This document shows, one piece after another, positions 1-8,691 of a stretch of 64,000 nucleotides of DNA. Within the stretch, counting starts at the first letter, position 1, and every line of letters starts with the position of its first letter. A program made the position numbers and the translations under genes. The notes below the pieces were generated by a model. That model made no database searches. It was not told the origin of the DNA and was given only the letters and a program-made list of their open reading frames with translations. The DNA is from Rathayibacter sp. VKM Ac-2857 (GTDB lineage Bacteria > Actinomycetota > Actinomycetes > Actinomycetales > Microbacteriaceae): NCBI RefSeq assembly GCF_013205025.1, contig NZ_JABMLE010000003.1, positions 651,332 through 715,331 of the forward strand. The letters run 5' to 3'.

Positions 1-136
1 CGGCACGCAGAGCGACGGCGTCGACAAAGTGCAGGTCACCGCCCCCGCGAGCGAGCACGCCGCGATCGAGCGGGTGCTGAGCGAGTCGGGCCTGTCCGTC
101 GCGGAGCTGCCGGTGCGGTTCCTGCCCGAGAGCTGA
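1..136 (+). CDS. 3' end of an unidentified gene
   Basis: Only the last 44 codons are in the window (frame starting at base 2), ending at the TGA at 134-136. The readable tail includes VQVTAPASEHAAIERVL and ends LPVRFLPES. Codon use is typical of the window. I do not recognise the family from this fragment. The gene is convergent with the next one, with 14 bases between the stop codons and no obvious hairpin in that gap. Confidence 0.6.
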   Translation, partial: GTQSDGVDKVQVTAPASEHAAIERVLSESGLSVAELPVRFLPES

Positions 137-150
137 GCCGCCGGGCCTGC

Positions 151-570
151 TCAGAGGTGCAGCAGGCTCCAGTCGATGATGACCGCGAGCGCGGTGAACA
201 GTGCCGCGACCGCCCCGACCGCTTTTCCGGCCCGGTCGAGGTCGCTGCGCGGTCCGGGCCGCATGTCGGCGACGACGCGCAGCAGCGCCCCGAGCAGCGC
301 GATCACGGTGACGGCCAGTATCCAGACCTTGAGCGACACGTGCGAGTCGACGTCGAGCAGGGTGAGGGTCACCACCGGCACGAGCACCGCGAGGAACGAC
401 ACGACGACCAGCAGGACGCCGCGCCGCGTGAGGTCGGTGGGGCCGTAGGAGCCCTCGCTGAGCCAGGCGCGGAGGGGGCGCCGGGACGCGGCGGCGGCGG
501 TCCGGCCGTCTGCGGTCTCGGCCTCGTCGGCCTCGGCCGGGGCGGAGGCCTGGGGTGCGCTCGTGCTCAC
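151..570 (-). CDS. small three-helix membrane protein, unknown function
   Basis: This encodes a 139-residue protein. The first 50 residues are Ala/Glu-rich and probably cytoplasmic. Three hydrophobic segments follow, at about residues 51-73, 80-100 and 117-136, so it is an integral membrane protein. It starts with GTG at 568-570, preceded at a good distance by an AGGAG Shine-Dalgarno. No catalytic motif is visible. Small membrane proteins of this layout are common and poorly characterised in Microbacteriaceae. The closest upstream gene on the same strand is separated by about 140 bases and a hairpin, so it probably has its own promoter. Confidence 0.7.
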   Translation of the reverse strand: MSTSAPQASAPAEADEAETADGRTAAAASRRPLRAWLSEGSYGPTDLTRRGVLLVVVSFLAVLVPVVTLTLLDVDSHVSLKVWILAVTVIALLGALLRVVADMRPGPRSDLDRAGKAVGAVAALFTALAVIIDWSLLHL

Positions 571-662
571 GGGCGGGCTCCTGAGGTGGGTGCGGGAGTG
601 GCGCTGCCGCGGGCGAAGAGGGGTCGGTCGAGTCTGGCGCCGCGCGGGCGTCGGCGGAAGAG

Positions 663-688
663 CCGCTTGCGGACGTGTCCGGAAGCGG
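663..688 (-). terminator. possible hairpin terminator
   Basis: Arms at 663-673 and 678-688 (CCGCTTGCGGA against TCCGGAAGCGG, one mismatch) enclose a 4-base loop. The hairpin lies just beyond the stop of the gene ending at 709 and before the start of the next minus-strand gene. There is no clear U-run, so it is only a candidate. Confidence 0.4.
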
Positions 689-708
689 ACAGGGGGGTCA
701 GGGGCGGA

Positions 709-2244
709 TCAGGCGGTGGTCACGGCCGGGACGCTGGCGAGATACTCCTCCGAGGCGACGTCGGTCCGGAATTCGAGGATCTCGACGGAGTGTGCCTTGA
801 GAACGCCGAGGACGTCTTCGGGAGTGACGTAGAAGAATTCGCGCCGGAGATTGACGCGGTTGACGCGCTTGTCCGAGAACGTCTGGTGGAGCATCGTCTC
901 GATTCCGACCGCGTCGTCCGCGAAGAACAGCGCGTGGACATCGAACCGGAACGGTACCGAGGCGTCACCGAGCTCGTTCACCCGGTCCATCGGCTCGAGG
1001 CGTCTCGTCATGCCGATCTTCACCATCCGATCGCCGAACGCGCCCCTGTTCGAGATGACGTAGACGTATCCCGCCCGGATGTTCGCAGCGCGGTAGTCCA
1101 CATCGTGGAGCGCTCGATCGACATCCGCGATCCTCGCGCGGAGTCTCTCAGCGCCTTCCAGATCGCCGTTGGCCTCCAGGGCGGTGAGAGTGGCCGTGTA
1201 GTGCGCCTTCTCCTTATCGAGCCGCTCGTGCTCGCGCGCCAGTTCCTGCTCCGCCTTGCGCTGCTCGCGCAGCTCTTCCCGACGAGCGCGCTCCATCTCC
1301 TTCTCCCGCTGCAGAGCCTGAAGATGCTGATTCGCGAGCTGGATCTCGGTCAGCCTCAGGTGGTGGTACTCGGGATCGATGGTGAGCGCGATCATCGATC
1401 CTTGACGCTCGATCATCTCCGCGGCCTTGCTCAGCCTCGCCTGCGCGACCGCGAGATTGCCCGCACGGACCGTCTTCACGCAGTTCTCCGCCTCGGCGTT
1501 GTACGCCCGCAGGAGGATCTTCGTCATGTCGCTGACGAACCGCTTTCCCTGGGCCTGGGAGTTGTTGAAGGTGAAGGCGCTCGACGCCCGCGCGGCTCTC
1601 TTGTCCCGGATCGCCGCTTTGATGCGGGAGCGGACGACCTCCAGTCGCGTCGCGAGGTCTGCCGATGCCTCGGCGGGATGCTCGTAGTCGTAGAGGCCGA
1701 GCTCCTGGATGTCGACCGTCTGACGGACGCCGATGATCTGGTCCGCGAGCTCCTCGAACTCTCGGCGCCGGCGAGCGACATGCGTTTCTATCTCTTCGAG
1801 GACCGCGCGTGACGCGGCCGCGCGCGCCTCGTCCTGGGCGGCGCGGGTCGCGACGTCGTTCTGCCACCGAGCCTGCTCCTCGGCGATCTCGGCACGCCGG
1901 CGGCTCTTCTCCGCGTCGAGCTCCGTCAACTCGAGCAGTCCGTAGCGCTGCTGAGCGCGCTCCAGTTCGGCGACACGCGCTGCGAGCTCCTTCGCCGCTT
2001 TTCTCGCTCCGAAGAACGGGATGTCCGGGGTGCTCTCCGACGTCGCCTCCGCGGCCGGCGCGCGCCGGCTCTCCACGGCGTTCTGCTCGGCCTGCCGGAT
2101 CTCGCGGCGAGAGGCGGACTGCTGATTCGCCGTCGTTTCGGCGGGTGCGACGGGATGGGTGTGCTCCGTCCAGGCAGTGCCGTCCCAATAGCGGAGGAGC
2201 GAAGGGTCGGAGGGGTCGGGATACCAGCTGGCGGCGGCAGTCAT
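709..2244 (-). CDS. DUF2510-DUF4041-T5orf172 (GIY-YIG-like) protein
   Basis: This is a 511-residue protein with three recognisable parts. Residues 6-26 form a DUF2510 module (WYPDP...LLRYWDGTAWTEH), a short domain usually found at the N-terminus of actinobacterial membrane-associated proteins. Residues about 80-165 and 300-385 are charged coiled coil around a DUF4041 core, whose typical start is ELGLYDYEHPAEAS near residue 181. Residues 391-475 match the T5orf172/MUG113 domain, a GIY-YIG-related fold (AGYVYVIS, then MVKIGMTRR, then HQTFSDKRV and REFFYVTPEDV). DUF4041-T5orf172 proteins are known from phages and mobile DNA, and a nuclease or DNA-associated role is inferred. The gene is divergent from the DUF726 gene, with only 29 bases between the annotated starts. 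Fusion of a DUF2510 module to this nuclease-like protein is uncommon. Confidence 0.8.
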   Translation of the reverse strand: MTAAASWYPDPSDPSLLRYWDGTAWTEHTHPVAPAETTANQQSASRREIRQAEQNAVESRRAPAAEATSESTPDIPFFGARKAAKELAARVAELERAQQRYGLLELTELDAEKSRRRAEIAEEQARWQNDVATRAAQDEARAAASRAVLEEIETHVARRRREFEELADQIIGVRQTVDIQELGLYDYEHPAEASADLATRLEVVRSRIKAAIRDKRAARASSAFTFNNSQAQGKRFVSDMTKILLRAYNAEAENCVKTVRAGNLAVAQARLSKAAEMIERQGSMIALTIDPEYHHLRLTEIQLANQHLQALQREKEMERARREELREQRKAEQELAREHERLDKEKAHYTATLTALEANGDLEGAERLRARIADVDRALHDVDYRAANIRAGYVYVISNRGAFGDRMVKIGMTRRLEPMDRVNELGDASVPFRFDVHALFFADDAVGIETMLHQTFSDKRVNRVNLRREFFYVTPEDVLGVLKAHSVEILEFRTDVASEEYLASVPAVTTA

Positions 2245-2273
2245 AGGTCTGAGCGTAAGGGGAGCGGAACTGT

Positions 2274-4007
2274 TTGTCCGATGCTTGTGCGACTATCGGA
2301 TCATGCCCGGCTCACTGCATTCCCACATCGTCGAAGGATCGCGTCTCCGAGTGGATGTGGTCGGATCAGGGAGCGACGCTCTCTCTGATCGGCGACTACA
2401 CCGATCTCGAGCCGAGTGTTGAGAGCGGCGGAGTGCTGGAGAGCAATCCCGCACTCCGCAGCAACATGTGGGCCTTTGCGAAGACCCGGCACGCCGCCCG
2501 GACGGCATCGAATCTGGAGGCACTCGGCATCGCTGATCCTGCGGAGCAGAAGGCCGCCTTGAAGGTGCTGGAGATCGAGCGCAAGACCGCGGAGAAGCGC
2601 GCGGACGAGTACGCCAGGACGGCCCAGTGGATCGCCGACGTCGCCGACGACGTCTCGCTCCTGACGGTGGAGCGCGGCTGGTGCTCGTCCTGCTTCTTCC
2701 ACACGGAGCACCGGAAGTCGAATCGACCCGCGGGCCAGCTCCCGGTCTACGTCTGCCAGGGCTGCGGCTCTCCGACCCTCCCGTGCATGGCTCCGGGCTG
2801 CGACAACATGGCGGTCCGGGATCGTGGTGCCCTCCGCGTCCCGCAGTTCTGCGCGGAGCACAAGCGCGAGATCCCGGGCTTCGAGAAGGCCCAGGGCTCC
2901 TTCGGGGAGCTTCACGACTACGAGGAGTTCTTGAAGTACGAGAAGCCCGACCTCGACGCGATCTCGAAGATCGCGGTCGGAAGCGTCGTCGCTCTCGGAG
3001 TCGCTGCGCCGCTCGCTCTCGTCGCCGCGCCCGCGATCGGCGGAGCGCTGGGCTCGCTCGGAGTGTTCGGCGGCCTGTCCGGCGCCGCCGCGAGCTCCCA
3101 TGGCCTCGCCCTGCTGGGTGGGGGCACCCTCGCCGCCGGCGGGCTCGGAATGGCCGGTGGCACTGCGGTCGTCACTGCGGTCGGTGCGGCGGTCGGAGGA
3201 GCGCTGGGCGCATCGGTGTCGAACGCCTACCTCCGAGAGGACAAGTCGTTCCGGATCGAGCTGCTCCGGCCCGGCAAGGGCGGAGTTCCGGTGATCGTCG
3301 CCAACGGTTTCCTCACCGACGGCAAGAGCGAGAAGTGGGGAGGGTGGAAGGCGATCGTCGACGCGCGCTACCCGGATTCGCCTGTCTACCGGGTTCACTG
3401 GGGCTCCAAGGAGCTCGACGACCTCAGCGACCTCCTTGCGGGAGTCGCCGGCAAGGTCAGCGGGCTCGGGCTCGTCAAGGCGGCCGCAGCAATCGGCACT
3501 AAGGCCGGCGCAAGATTCCTGGGGAACATCGTCGGTCCGGCGTTCATCGCCGCTGATCTCCTCAAGAACCCCTGGCATGTCGCGAAGAGCCGGGCGGACA
3601 AGACCGGCGTCATCGTCGGGGATCTCCTGGCCCGGACCGACGCCGAGTCCTACGTGCTCATCGGGCACAGTCTCGGAGCACGGCTGATGGTCGTCGCCGC
3701 TCAGGCGCTCGGCACCAAGCCCGGCCGGCCGCGGATCGAAGCCGCGCACCTGCTCGGCGCCGCCATCGGAGCGAAGAACAACTGGGACTCGCTGACCGCC
3801 GCGGTCGACGAGGCGGTCTACTGCTACCACTCGCTCAACGACGCCGTCCTGAAGTACGTCTACCGGACCGCACAGGGCGGCGAGACGGCGGCAGGTCTCG
3901 TCGGCATGAGTCCGGCATCGAGCAAGCTGCAGAACATCGACGTCTCGGACGTCGTCAAGACGCACTTCGACTACCAGGACGAGGTCCGCCTCCACGCCGC
4001 TGTGTAA
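2274..4007 (+). CDS. zinc-ribbon / DUF726-type alpha/beta-hydrolase protein
   Basis: This is a 577-residue protein if it starts at the TTG at 2274, which has GGAG nine bases upstream. An in-frame ATG at 2355 would give 550 residues. Residues about 135-195 carry four CxxC-like cysteine sets (C137/C140, C161/C164, C171/C176, C193 followed by H196), so a zinc ribbon is likely. Residues about 235-320 are Gly/Ala-rich and hydrophobic, probably a membrane-inserting hairpin. The C-terminal half has a DUF726-like alpha/beta-hydrolase core: VIVANGFLTDG, YRVHWGSKE, the nucleophile elbow LIGHSLGAR (Ser about 466) and a late CYHSLNDAVLKYVYR. DUF726 is the TMCO4-like family, whose substrate is unknown. 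Membrane-directed lipase or esterase activity is an inference. A strong hairpin follows the gene. Confidence 0.75.
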   Translation: MSDACATIGSCPAHCIPTSSKDRVSEWMWSDQGATLSLIGDYTDLEPSVESGGVLESNPALRSNMWAFAKTRHAARTASNLEALGIADPAEQKAALKVLEIERKTAEKRADEYARTAQWIADVADDVSLLTVERGWCSSCFFHTEHRKSNRPAGQLPVYVCQGCGSPTLPCMAPGCDNMAVRDRGALRVPQFCAEHKREIPGFEKAQGSFGELHDYEEFLKYEKPDLDAISKIAVGSVVALGVAAPLALVAAPAIGGALGSLGVFGGLSGAAASSHGLALLGGGTLAAGGLGMAGGTAVVTAVGAAVGGALGASVSNAYLREDKSFRIELLRPGKGGVPVIVANGFLTDGKSEKWGGWKAIVDARYPDSPVYRVHWGSKELDDLSDLLAGVAGKVSGLGLVKAAAAIGTKAGARFLGNIVGPAFIAADLLKNPWHVAKSRADKTGVIVGDLLARTDAESYVLIGHSLGARLMVVAAQALGTKPGRPRIEAAHLLGAAIGAKNNWDSLTAAVDEAVYCYHSLNDAVLKYVYRTAQGGETAAGLVGMSPASSKLQNIDVSDVVKTHFDYQDEVRLHAAV

Positions 4008-4013
4008 CTGAAT

Positions 4014-4061
4014 CGCCCGAGAAGGCTCGTTCTCGGGGTGGAGAACGAGCCTTCTCGGGCG
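4014..4061. terminator. strong bidirectional terminator
   Basis: This is a perfect 21-bp inverted repeat (arms 4014-4034 and 4041-4061) with a 6-base loop GGGGTG. It lies between the convergent DUF726 and cell-wall-binding genes and can serve both strands. Confidence 0.85.
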
Positions 4062-4100
4062 AGTGAGCGGCCGGGTGAGCGGCCGAGTGGAGGCGGGCGG

Positions 4101-5537
4101 CTAGCGGCAGGCCGTCAGGCTCGCCACTCCGTCGGAGAGGGTGCCGGTGCCGCCCAGGAGCACGACGCTGGTGGCGCCGAGGCTCTTGATGTCGTCGAGG
4201 ACGGGCTGGGGGACGCAGTCGGGCTTCACCGTGTAGAGCGGGTTGCGGGTGAAGCCGGCGGCGGCCGCTCCGGAGAGGGCGTCGGGGAACTTCTCGCCGG
4301 TGGCGAGGTAGACCGTCGACGCGGCCGTGAAGGCGGCGCGGTTGAGCTGGACCGAGGTGTCGTAGCGGTCGACGCCGCCGATGCGGATCGGCGTGATGCG
4401 GAACGAGTTCTCGATGCCGGTGCTGACCGAGAGGGGGTCGCCCGCGATCGTCAGCTTCTTGACGCCGAGGCCCTGCACCAGGGAGCGGGTGGTGTCGTCG
4501 ACGGCGCTGAGTCCGCCGTTCACCAGGAGGACGGGCGCCCGGACCGAGCCGGCTGCGGCTGCGGCGGCGAGGGCGTCGGGGAACTTCTCACCGGTGGCGA
4601 GCCACGCCTGCGAGGAGCCCTTCGGGAAGGCGGCTTCGACGAGCTTCGCCGCGGTGTCGTAGCGGTCGACGCCGCCGATGCGCTGAACCTCGCCGGTCTT
4701 CGCGTAGGCGGCGAGCTCGGTCACGAGGCGGTCGCTGACGCTCAGGTTCGAGCCGACGACGACGATCTTGCTCGGCTTGAGGCGGCGCAGCTCGTCGCGG
4801 ACCGGCTGCGTCATCGAGTCCTGGTCGACCAGCAGCAGCGGGCCGTTCTGCTTCGCGGCGGCGGGTGCCGCGGCGAGGGCGTCGGGGAAGTTGCCGCCGG
4901 TGGCGATGAAGACGACCGGCACGTTCGCCTTGAACGTCGCGGCCGAGACCTTCGCAGCGGTGTCCTGGCGGTCGACGCCCGCGATGCGGGTGACGACCAC
5001 GGGGCCACCGGGCGTGGGGGTCGCGGTCGGCGTGGCGGTGGGGGTCGCCGTGGGAGTGGCGGTGGGCGTGGCCGTGGGCGTCGCGGTAGGAGTCGCGGTC
5101 GGCGTGGCCGTGGGCGTCGCGGTCGGCGTGCCGGTGGCGGTCGGGGTCGGCGTGGGCGTCGATCCGTCGTCGCAGGACGCGGCGGTGACGTCGTAGCTGT
5201 ACTGGACGTTGGCCGAGCTGCCGGCCCAGACGACGAGCCTGTCGCCCGTCTTGACGGGCACCGGGTCGAAGGCGAACGGGCCGCCGGTCGCCGGAACGGT
5301 CGTCTGGTCGGCGGTCGTGCCGTTGACGGCCAGTCCGAGGGTCGTGGCCCCCGTGCCGGCGACCGGGCCGCCGGTGTCGCCGGCGACGACGGCGCTGACC
5401 GGGGCGCCGTCGGTGCAGGTGACGTCCGTCGAGGCGGTCGGAGCGGCGGCCGCGCTGAGGGCGGGCGTGAGGCCGACCGTGCCGGCGATCACCGCGGCGG
5501 CGATCAGGGCGACCCGTGAGCGGCGCGGGGCCCTCAC
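4101..5537 (-). CDS. secreted cell-wall-binding repeat 2 protein
   Basis: This is a 478-residue exported protein. The GTG start at 5535-5537 puts a signal peptide at the N-terminus (RAPRRSR, a hydrophobic stretch, then cleavage near ALSAAAAP about residue 32). Residues 35-122 form a small beta-rich domain with two cysteines. Residues about 126-180 are a low-complexity Thr/Pro/Ala linker. The C-terminal 300 residues are three CW_binding_2 repeats (PF04122), each with an RI(A/G)GVDR(Q/Y)DT motif and an ATGxxFPDALxAA motif. In other bacteria such triplets anchor proteins non-covalently to the wall. Here most of the protein is the anchor, and the short N-terminal domain would be the payload. The open frame extends further upstream to 5909, but that extension lacks a signal peptide and looks non-coding. 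Confidence 0.85.
   Translation of the reverse strand: MRAPRRSRVALIAAAVIAGTVGLTPALSAAAAPTASTDVTCTDGAPVSAVVAGDTGGPVAGTGATTLGLAVNGTTADQTTVPATGGPFAFDPVPVKTGDRLVVWAGSSANVQYSYDVTAASCDDGSTPTPTPTATGTPTATPTATPTATPTATPTATPTATPTATPTATPTATPTPGGPVVVTRIAGVDRQDTAAKVSAATFKANVPVVFIATGGNFPDALAAAPAAAKQNGPLLLVDQDSMTQPVRDELRRLKPSKIVVVGSNLSVSDRLVTELAAYAKTGEVQRIGGVDRYDTAAKLVEAAFPKGSSQAWLATGEKFPDALAAAAAAGSVRAPVLLVNGGLSAVDDTTRSLVQGLGVKKLTIAGDPLSVSTGIENSFRITPIRIGGVDRYDTSVQLNRAAFTAASTVYLATGEKFPDALSGAAAAGFTRNPLYTVKPDCVPQPVLDDIKSLGATSVVLLGGTGTLSDGVASLTACR
5027..5160 (-). repeat. TPTA low-complexity linker repeat
   Basis: About 18 near-identical short tandem units (GTGGGxGTCGCG on the plus strand) encode the Thr-Pro-Thr-Ala linker of the cell-wall-binding protein. 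Such tracts change length easily by slippage. A similar but independent TP tract lies in the GH105 gene at about 44460-44590. Confidence 0.85.
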
Positions 5538-5924
5538 AGTGCCACCACCGCGGCGGTCGGCGTGCAGGAGAGGTGGAGCGATGACGACATCGTGTCGCCT
5601 TTCTCGAGAGGGCGGATCGGGCCGCTCCGGTCCCTCGGCGCGATCCCTCCTCCCTCGCGGCCGCGGCATCGCGGGCGGGGGTGTCGGGGTCGACAGGGGA
5701 ACGGATCGGTGCTCGAAAGCTAGCGAGACGGCCGCCGCCTCGGCAATGGGCAGCGGCAGAGGGTCCCCCTGTCGGGGGGCGTTCGGCGTGCCTGCCTCGA
5801 CGGACTGCTGGCCGAGCGTCCACGAGCCCGGAACCCGGCCGAGCGGGACGGTGACGCGCTGCCGGATAGTGTCGTCGGACACGGGAGCCGAGCCTGCCGT
5901 CGTGATCACGGAAGAGGCGCCCGC
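5538..5924. other. gene-free stretch
   Basis: This is the upstream region of two divergent genes. The frames on both strands lack convincing starts and have poor codon bias. No hairpin terminator, known riboswitch or repeat was recognised. It presumably holds the promoters for the cell-wall-binding gene (leftward) and the amidase (rightward). Confidence 0.5.
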
Positions 5925-5993
5925 ATGACCAGCCCCATGACCAGCCCCGGCGCGAGCAGCGGCCCGACGAGCACCGTGAGCACCGGGGCGTGA
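5925..5993 (+). CDS. 22-residue upstream ORF coupled to the amidase
   Basis: An ATG at 5925 follows a strong Shine-Dalgarno (GGAAGAGG at about 5910-5917). It opens a 22-codon frame, MTSPMTSP..., with two copies of MTSP, that stops at the TGA at 5991-5993. That stop overlaps the GTG start of the amidase in the pattern GTGA. The amidase itself has no comparable Shine-Dalgarno, so translation could reach it by re-initiation from this short ORF. The alternative is that a frameshift separates the true amidase start (5925) from the rest of the gene. Confidence 0.45.
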   Translation: MTSPMTSPGASSGPTSTVSTGA

Positions 5994-7309
5994 GCGTCGG
6001 GAGCATCGCCGAGCTGCGCGCCGCGCTCGCCGTCGGGGCGGTGTCGGCCGTCGAGGTCGCCGCGGACCGGCTCGCCGCCGTCGCGGCGCAGTCCGGCACG
6101 GTCGTGGCGTGGGACGAGGAGGCGGTCCTCCGCGCCGCCGCCTCGGTCGACGAGCGCCGCCGGCGGGGGGAGCCGCTCGGGGCGCTCGCGGGCGTCCCGA
6201 TCACGGTGAAGGACTCGTTCGACGTCGCCGGGTTCGACGGCAGCGTCGGCACGGCCGAGAGCGTGCACCGCTCCGTCGCGGACGCCCCGGCGGTCGCCGC
6301 GCTGCGGGCCGCCGACGCCGTGATCCTCGGCAAGACGGCCGTGCCGCCGTTCCTCGATTCGTTCGATACCGCGAGCGCACTTCACGGCCGGGCGGTGAAC
6401 CCGTGGGGCGCGCAGCTCACGGCGGGCGGCTCCTCCGGCGGGTCCGCGGCGGCGGTCGCCTCGGGGCTGTCCTGGGGCGACCTCGGCAGCGATCTGACCG
6501 GCTCGATCCGCGTGCCGGCCGCGTGGAACGGCGTCTGCGGGCACCGGCCGAGCAGCGGAGTGATCTCCAAGCGCGGGCACCTGCCCTGGCCGGTCGGCAC
6601 CCGGCTCGAGCCGTCCGCCTCCGCCGCCGGGCCGATCGCCCGCAGCGCCGACGACACCGCGGCGCTCTTCGCCGTGCTCGCCGGGTCGGTCTCCTCCGGC
6701 CCGTGGCGGCTCGCCCTGCCCGAGCCGCGGTTCTCGCGGCTGAGCGAGCTGACCGTGGGCCTGTGGCTCGCGGAGGAGAGCGCGCCGGTCGACGACGAGA
6801 CGGAAGCGGCGCTCGCCGGCCTCGCCGACCGGCTGCGCGATTCCGGGGTGACGGTGGTGGATCTCGGGCCGTCGGTGCTCGGCACCGCGGAGGCCGAGGC
6901 CCTGTTCGACCGGCTGGTCCTGCACGAGATCGCCTACCCCGGCGGCTCCGGTGCTCCGATCGCGCAGGTCTGGGCCGACTGGGACGAGCAGCTGCGGCTG
7001 CGCGCGGAGTGGGAGCGGGCCATCGCCGCGGTGGACGTCGTGCTCGCGCCGGTGGTGCCGTTCGCGCCGCCCGCGTTCCCGCTCGCCGAGGCCGACTGCC
7101 GGGCGATCGGCCGCTGGAGCTGCCTGGCGAACCTGGCGATGGGCCCGTCGACGGTGCTCCCGATCGGCCTCGGCGCGACCTCGGGCCTGCCGCTCGCCGC
7201 GCAGCTGATCGGCGCGCACGGCGACGACCTGGCGACCCTCGGCGCGGCCCGACTGCTGGCGGCCGAGGGCCTGGTGCCGCAGACGCTGCGGGCGCCGGAG
7301 ACGGCCTGA
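5990..7309 (+). CDS. amidase signature family enzyme
   Basis: This is a 439-residue amidase-signature hydrolase (PF01425), which cleaves C-N amide bonds. The Ser-cisSer-Lys triad can be placed: Lys74 in VPITVKDSFD, Ser148 in TAGGSSGGS and Ser172 in GSDLTGSIRVPA, with the 24-residue Ser-Ser spacing seen in FAAH-type enzymes. The late motif ...NLAMGPSTVLPIGLG...GLPLAAQLIG fits the family. No signal peptide is present, so it is cytoplasmic. It is not next to gatC/gatB and lacks GatA context, so a stand-alone amidase is more likely than tRNA amidotransferase subunit A. The substrate cannot be told. The start overlaps a 22-codon upstream ORF, and an intrinsic terminator follows 27 bases after the stop. 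Confidence 0.9.
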   Translation: MSVGSIAELRAALAVGAVSAVEVAADRLAAVAAQSGTVVAWDEEAVLRAAASVDERRRRGEPLGALAGVPITVKDSFDVAGFDGSVGTAESVHRSVADAPAVAALRAADAVILGKTAVPPFLDSFDTASALHGRAVNPWGAQLTAGGSSGGSAAAVASGLSWGDLGSDLTGSIRVPAAWNGVCGHRPSSGVISKRGHLPWPVGTRLEPSASAAGPIARSADDTAALFAVLAGSVSSGPWRLALPEPRFSRLSELTVGLWLAEESAPVDDETEAALAGLADRLRDSGVTVVDLGPSVLGTAEAEALFDRLVLHEIAYPGGSGAPIAQVWADWDEQLRLRAEWERAIAAVDVVLAPVVPFAPPAFPLAEADCRAIGRWSCLANLAMGPSTVLPIGLGATSGLPLAAQLIGAHGDDLATLGAARLLAAEGLVPQTLRAPETA

Positions 7310-7336
7310 CGCCGTCCCATCGGGACAAAGAGAAAA

Positions 7337-7357
7337 CCCGGCCCCAGAGGGGCCGGG
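7337..7357 (+). terminator. intrinsic terminator after the amidase
   Basis: A perfect 9-bp stem (CCCGGCCCC / GGGGCCGGG) with an AGA loop is preceded by AAAA. A short T-containing tail follows. It is suited to ending the amidase transcript and possibly the convergent NYN transcript. Confidence 0.8.
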
Positions 7358-7415
7358 TGGTATTCGAAAATCATAGCCGAACGCCGCCTGCGGGCGGTGA
7401 CGTGGCGCCGGACTG

Positions 7416-8150
7416 TCACCAATCGTCCGGTCGGGAGAGCCTGTCGATCCGCTCGGGGAGCTGCGAACTCCGAAGATCGTGGTCGGTCAGCTCGTACCAC
7501 CAGTGGCCGCCCGCACCCTCGTCAGGTTCTCCCGCGAGCGCGCCCGCGCGGTAGGCGGGAGTGGGGTTGACCACCCCGACCGGTACCCGACGACGCGCTT
7601 CGCGGATCGGGAACTCGAGATCGCTGTCATTGCTGATAACGACCGCGGCGTCGACCGAGCGTTCCAGCACATCGATCAGAAGGTGCGAGGCGACGTTGAC
7701 GTCGGATCCCTTCTCCTCTCGTCGGGCGATCGAAGCCATGAAGGTGGCGCCCGGGGCGTCGGCACCGTCCTGGCCCCTGATCATCAGCGGCCAGGAGGGT
7801 GTGCTGAGGACTGGGCGGCCGCGTCTGTCCGGTGTCGCGAGTGGAGCGGTCGCCACCCGCGAGACATAGGTTCCGAGAGCAAGGACGTCGATGGATCCGT
7901 GCCGCTGCAGTGCGCGGAGGTAGGTGTCCTGATCGCGTTGCCCCTGCGGATGATAGGCCCCGCTGACGCGAGCGGTGCAGAAGACGATGCGCGTGCTCGA
8001 TACCGCACCCCATCCCGCGCCGGGACCGGTGAGGAGGCCAGCGGCGAGCGCGCGAAGGTCGAGCCAGCGCCACCCCGTCGTGCCGCGGCCGCAGATCCGG
8101 CGTGCTCCGTAGTAGAGGTTGAACCCATCGATGTAGACGCCCACTCGCAT
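7416..8150 (-). CDS. NYN domain (PIN-like) ribonuclease
   Basis: This is a 244-residue protein with the NYN/PIN-like fold throughout. The first acidic motif, [10 protein letters not shown], sits at residues 5-14, and the [16 protein letters not shown] motif lies near residue 170. These supply the metal-binding aspartates of Mg-dependent RNases. The start is the ATG at 8148-8150; the longer upstream frame runs through the acetyltransferase and is not used. NYN proteins act in RNA turnover and some belong to defence or toxin systems. Nothing here fixes the target. There is no obvious partner gene: its neighbours are the convergent amidase and, upstream on the same strand, the GNAT gene about 60 bases away. 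Confidence 0.85.
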   Translation of the reverse strand: MRVGVYIDGFNLYYGARRICGRGTTGWRWLDLRALAAGLLTGPGAGWGAVSSTRIVFCTARVSGAYHPQGQRDQDTYLRALQRHGSIDVLALGTYVSRVATAPLATPDRRGRPVLSTPSWPLMIRGQDGADAPGATFMASIARREEKGSDVNVASHLLIDVLERSVDAAVVISNDSDLEFPIREARRRVPVGVVNPTPAYRAGALAGEPDEGAGGHWWYELTDHDLRSSQLPERIDRLSRPDDW

Positions 8151-8212
8151 GGACGGACGATAGACGTGTCGATGTCCGACCGGTGGCCGGTGGCGCCTGA
8201 TCCGCGCCGCGC

Positions 8213-8677
8213 TCACCCGCGGCGCTTCACCATCCGCCAGTTCACCAGCTCGACGCCCGCGCGCACCGGGTGCTGCTCGGCGACCGCGACGAAGCCGTGG
8301 CGCTCGAAGAAGGGGCGCGCGGTGATGCTCACGTCGGCCGACAGCTCCGGTGCGGTGGGCGCCTGCGATTCCGCCTCGGCGAGCAGGCGGGTCGCGACGC
8401 CGCGGCGGAGGAAGCGCGGGGCGACGAACATCATGTCGATGTACCCGGTGACGCTGACGTCCGAGAAGCCGGCGAGCTCGCCGTCGACGGTGGCGACGAA
8501 GGCGTTCCGCGCCTGCATCGCGAGATGCCACGTCGGGACGTCGCGCTCGCCGGCCCAGGCGCGGATCTGCTCGGGGGAGTAGTCGGCGGCGGCCGTCTCG
8601 GTGACGGCGGCGAGGAAGACGGCCAGGGTGCCGGCGGCGTCGGACTCGGCGTAGGGGCGGATCGCGATCGGAGGCAC
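8213..8677 (-). CDS. GNAT family N-acetyltransferase
   Basis: This is a 154-residue protein from the GTG at 8675-8677, chosen because a GGAGG Shine-Dalgarno sits about eight bases upstream. An in-frame GTG at 8704 would add nine residues but starts inside a palindromic repeat. The GNAT layout is clear: an N-terminal [18 protein letters not shown] strand-helix, [14 protein letters not shown], a substrate strand [20 protein letters not shown] carrying the acetyl-CoA-binding (R/Q)xxGx(G/A) loop (RRGVAT), and a C-terminal [13 protein letters not shown]. It transfers an acetyl group from acetyl-CoA to an unknown amine. Confidence 0.85.
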   Translation of the reverse strand: MPPIAIRPYAESDAAGTLAVFLAAVTETAAADYSPEQIRAWAGERDVPTWHLAMQARNAFVATVDGELAGFSDVSVTGYIDMMFVAPRFLRRGVATRLLAEAESQAPTAPELSADVSITARPFFERHGFVAVAEQHPVRAGVELVNWRMVKRRG

Positions 8678-8691
8678 CCCGACACCCTCCG

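Noticed and set aside
4037-5519. Plus-strand frame antisense to the cell-wall-binding protein
   Set aside because: Arg/Gly-rich composition with no domain. The minus strand carries the signal peptide and CW_binding_2 motifs.
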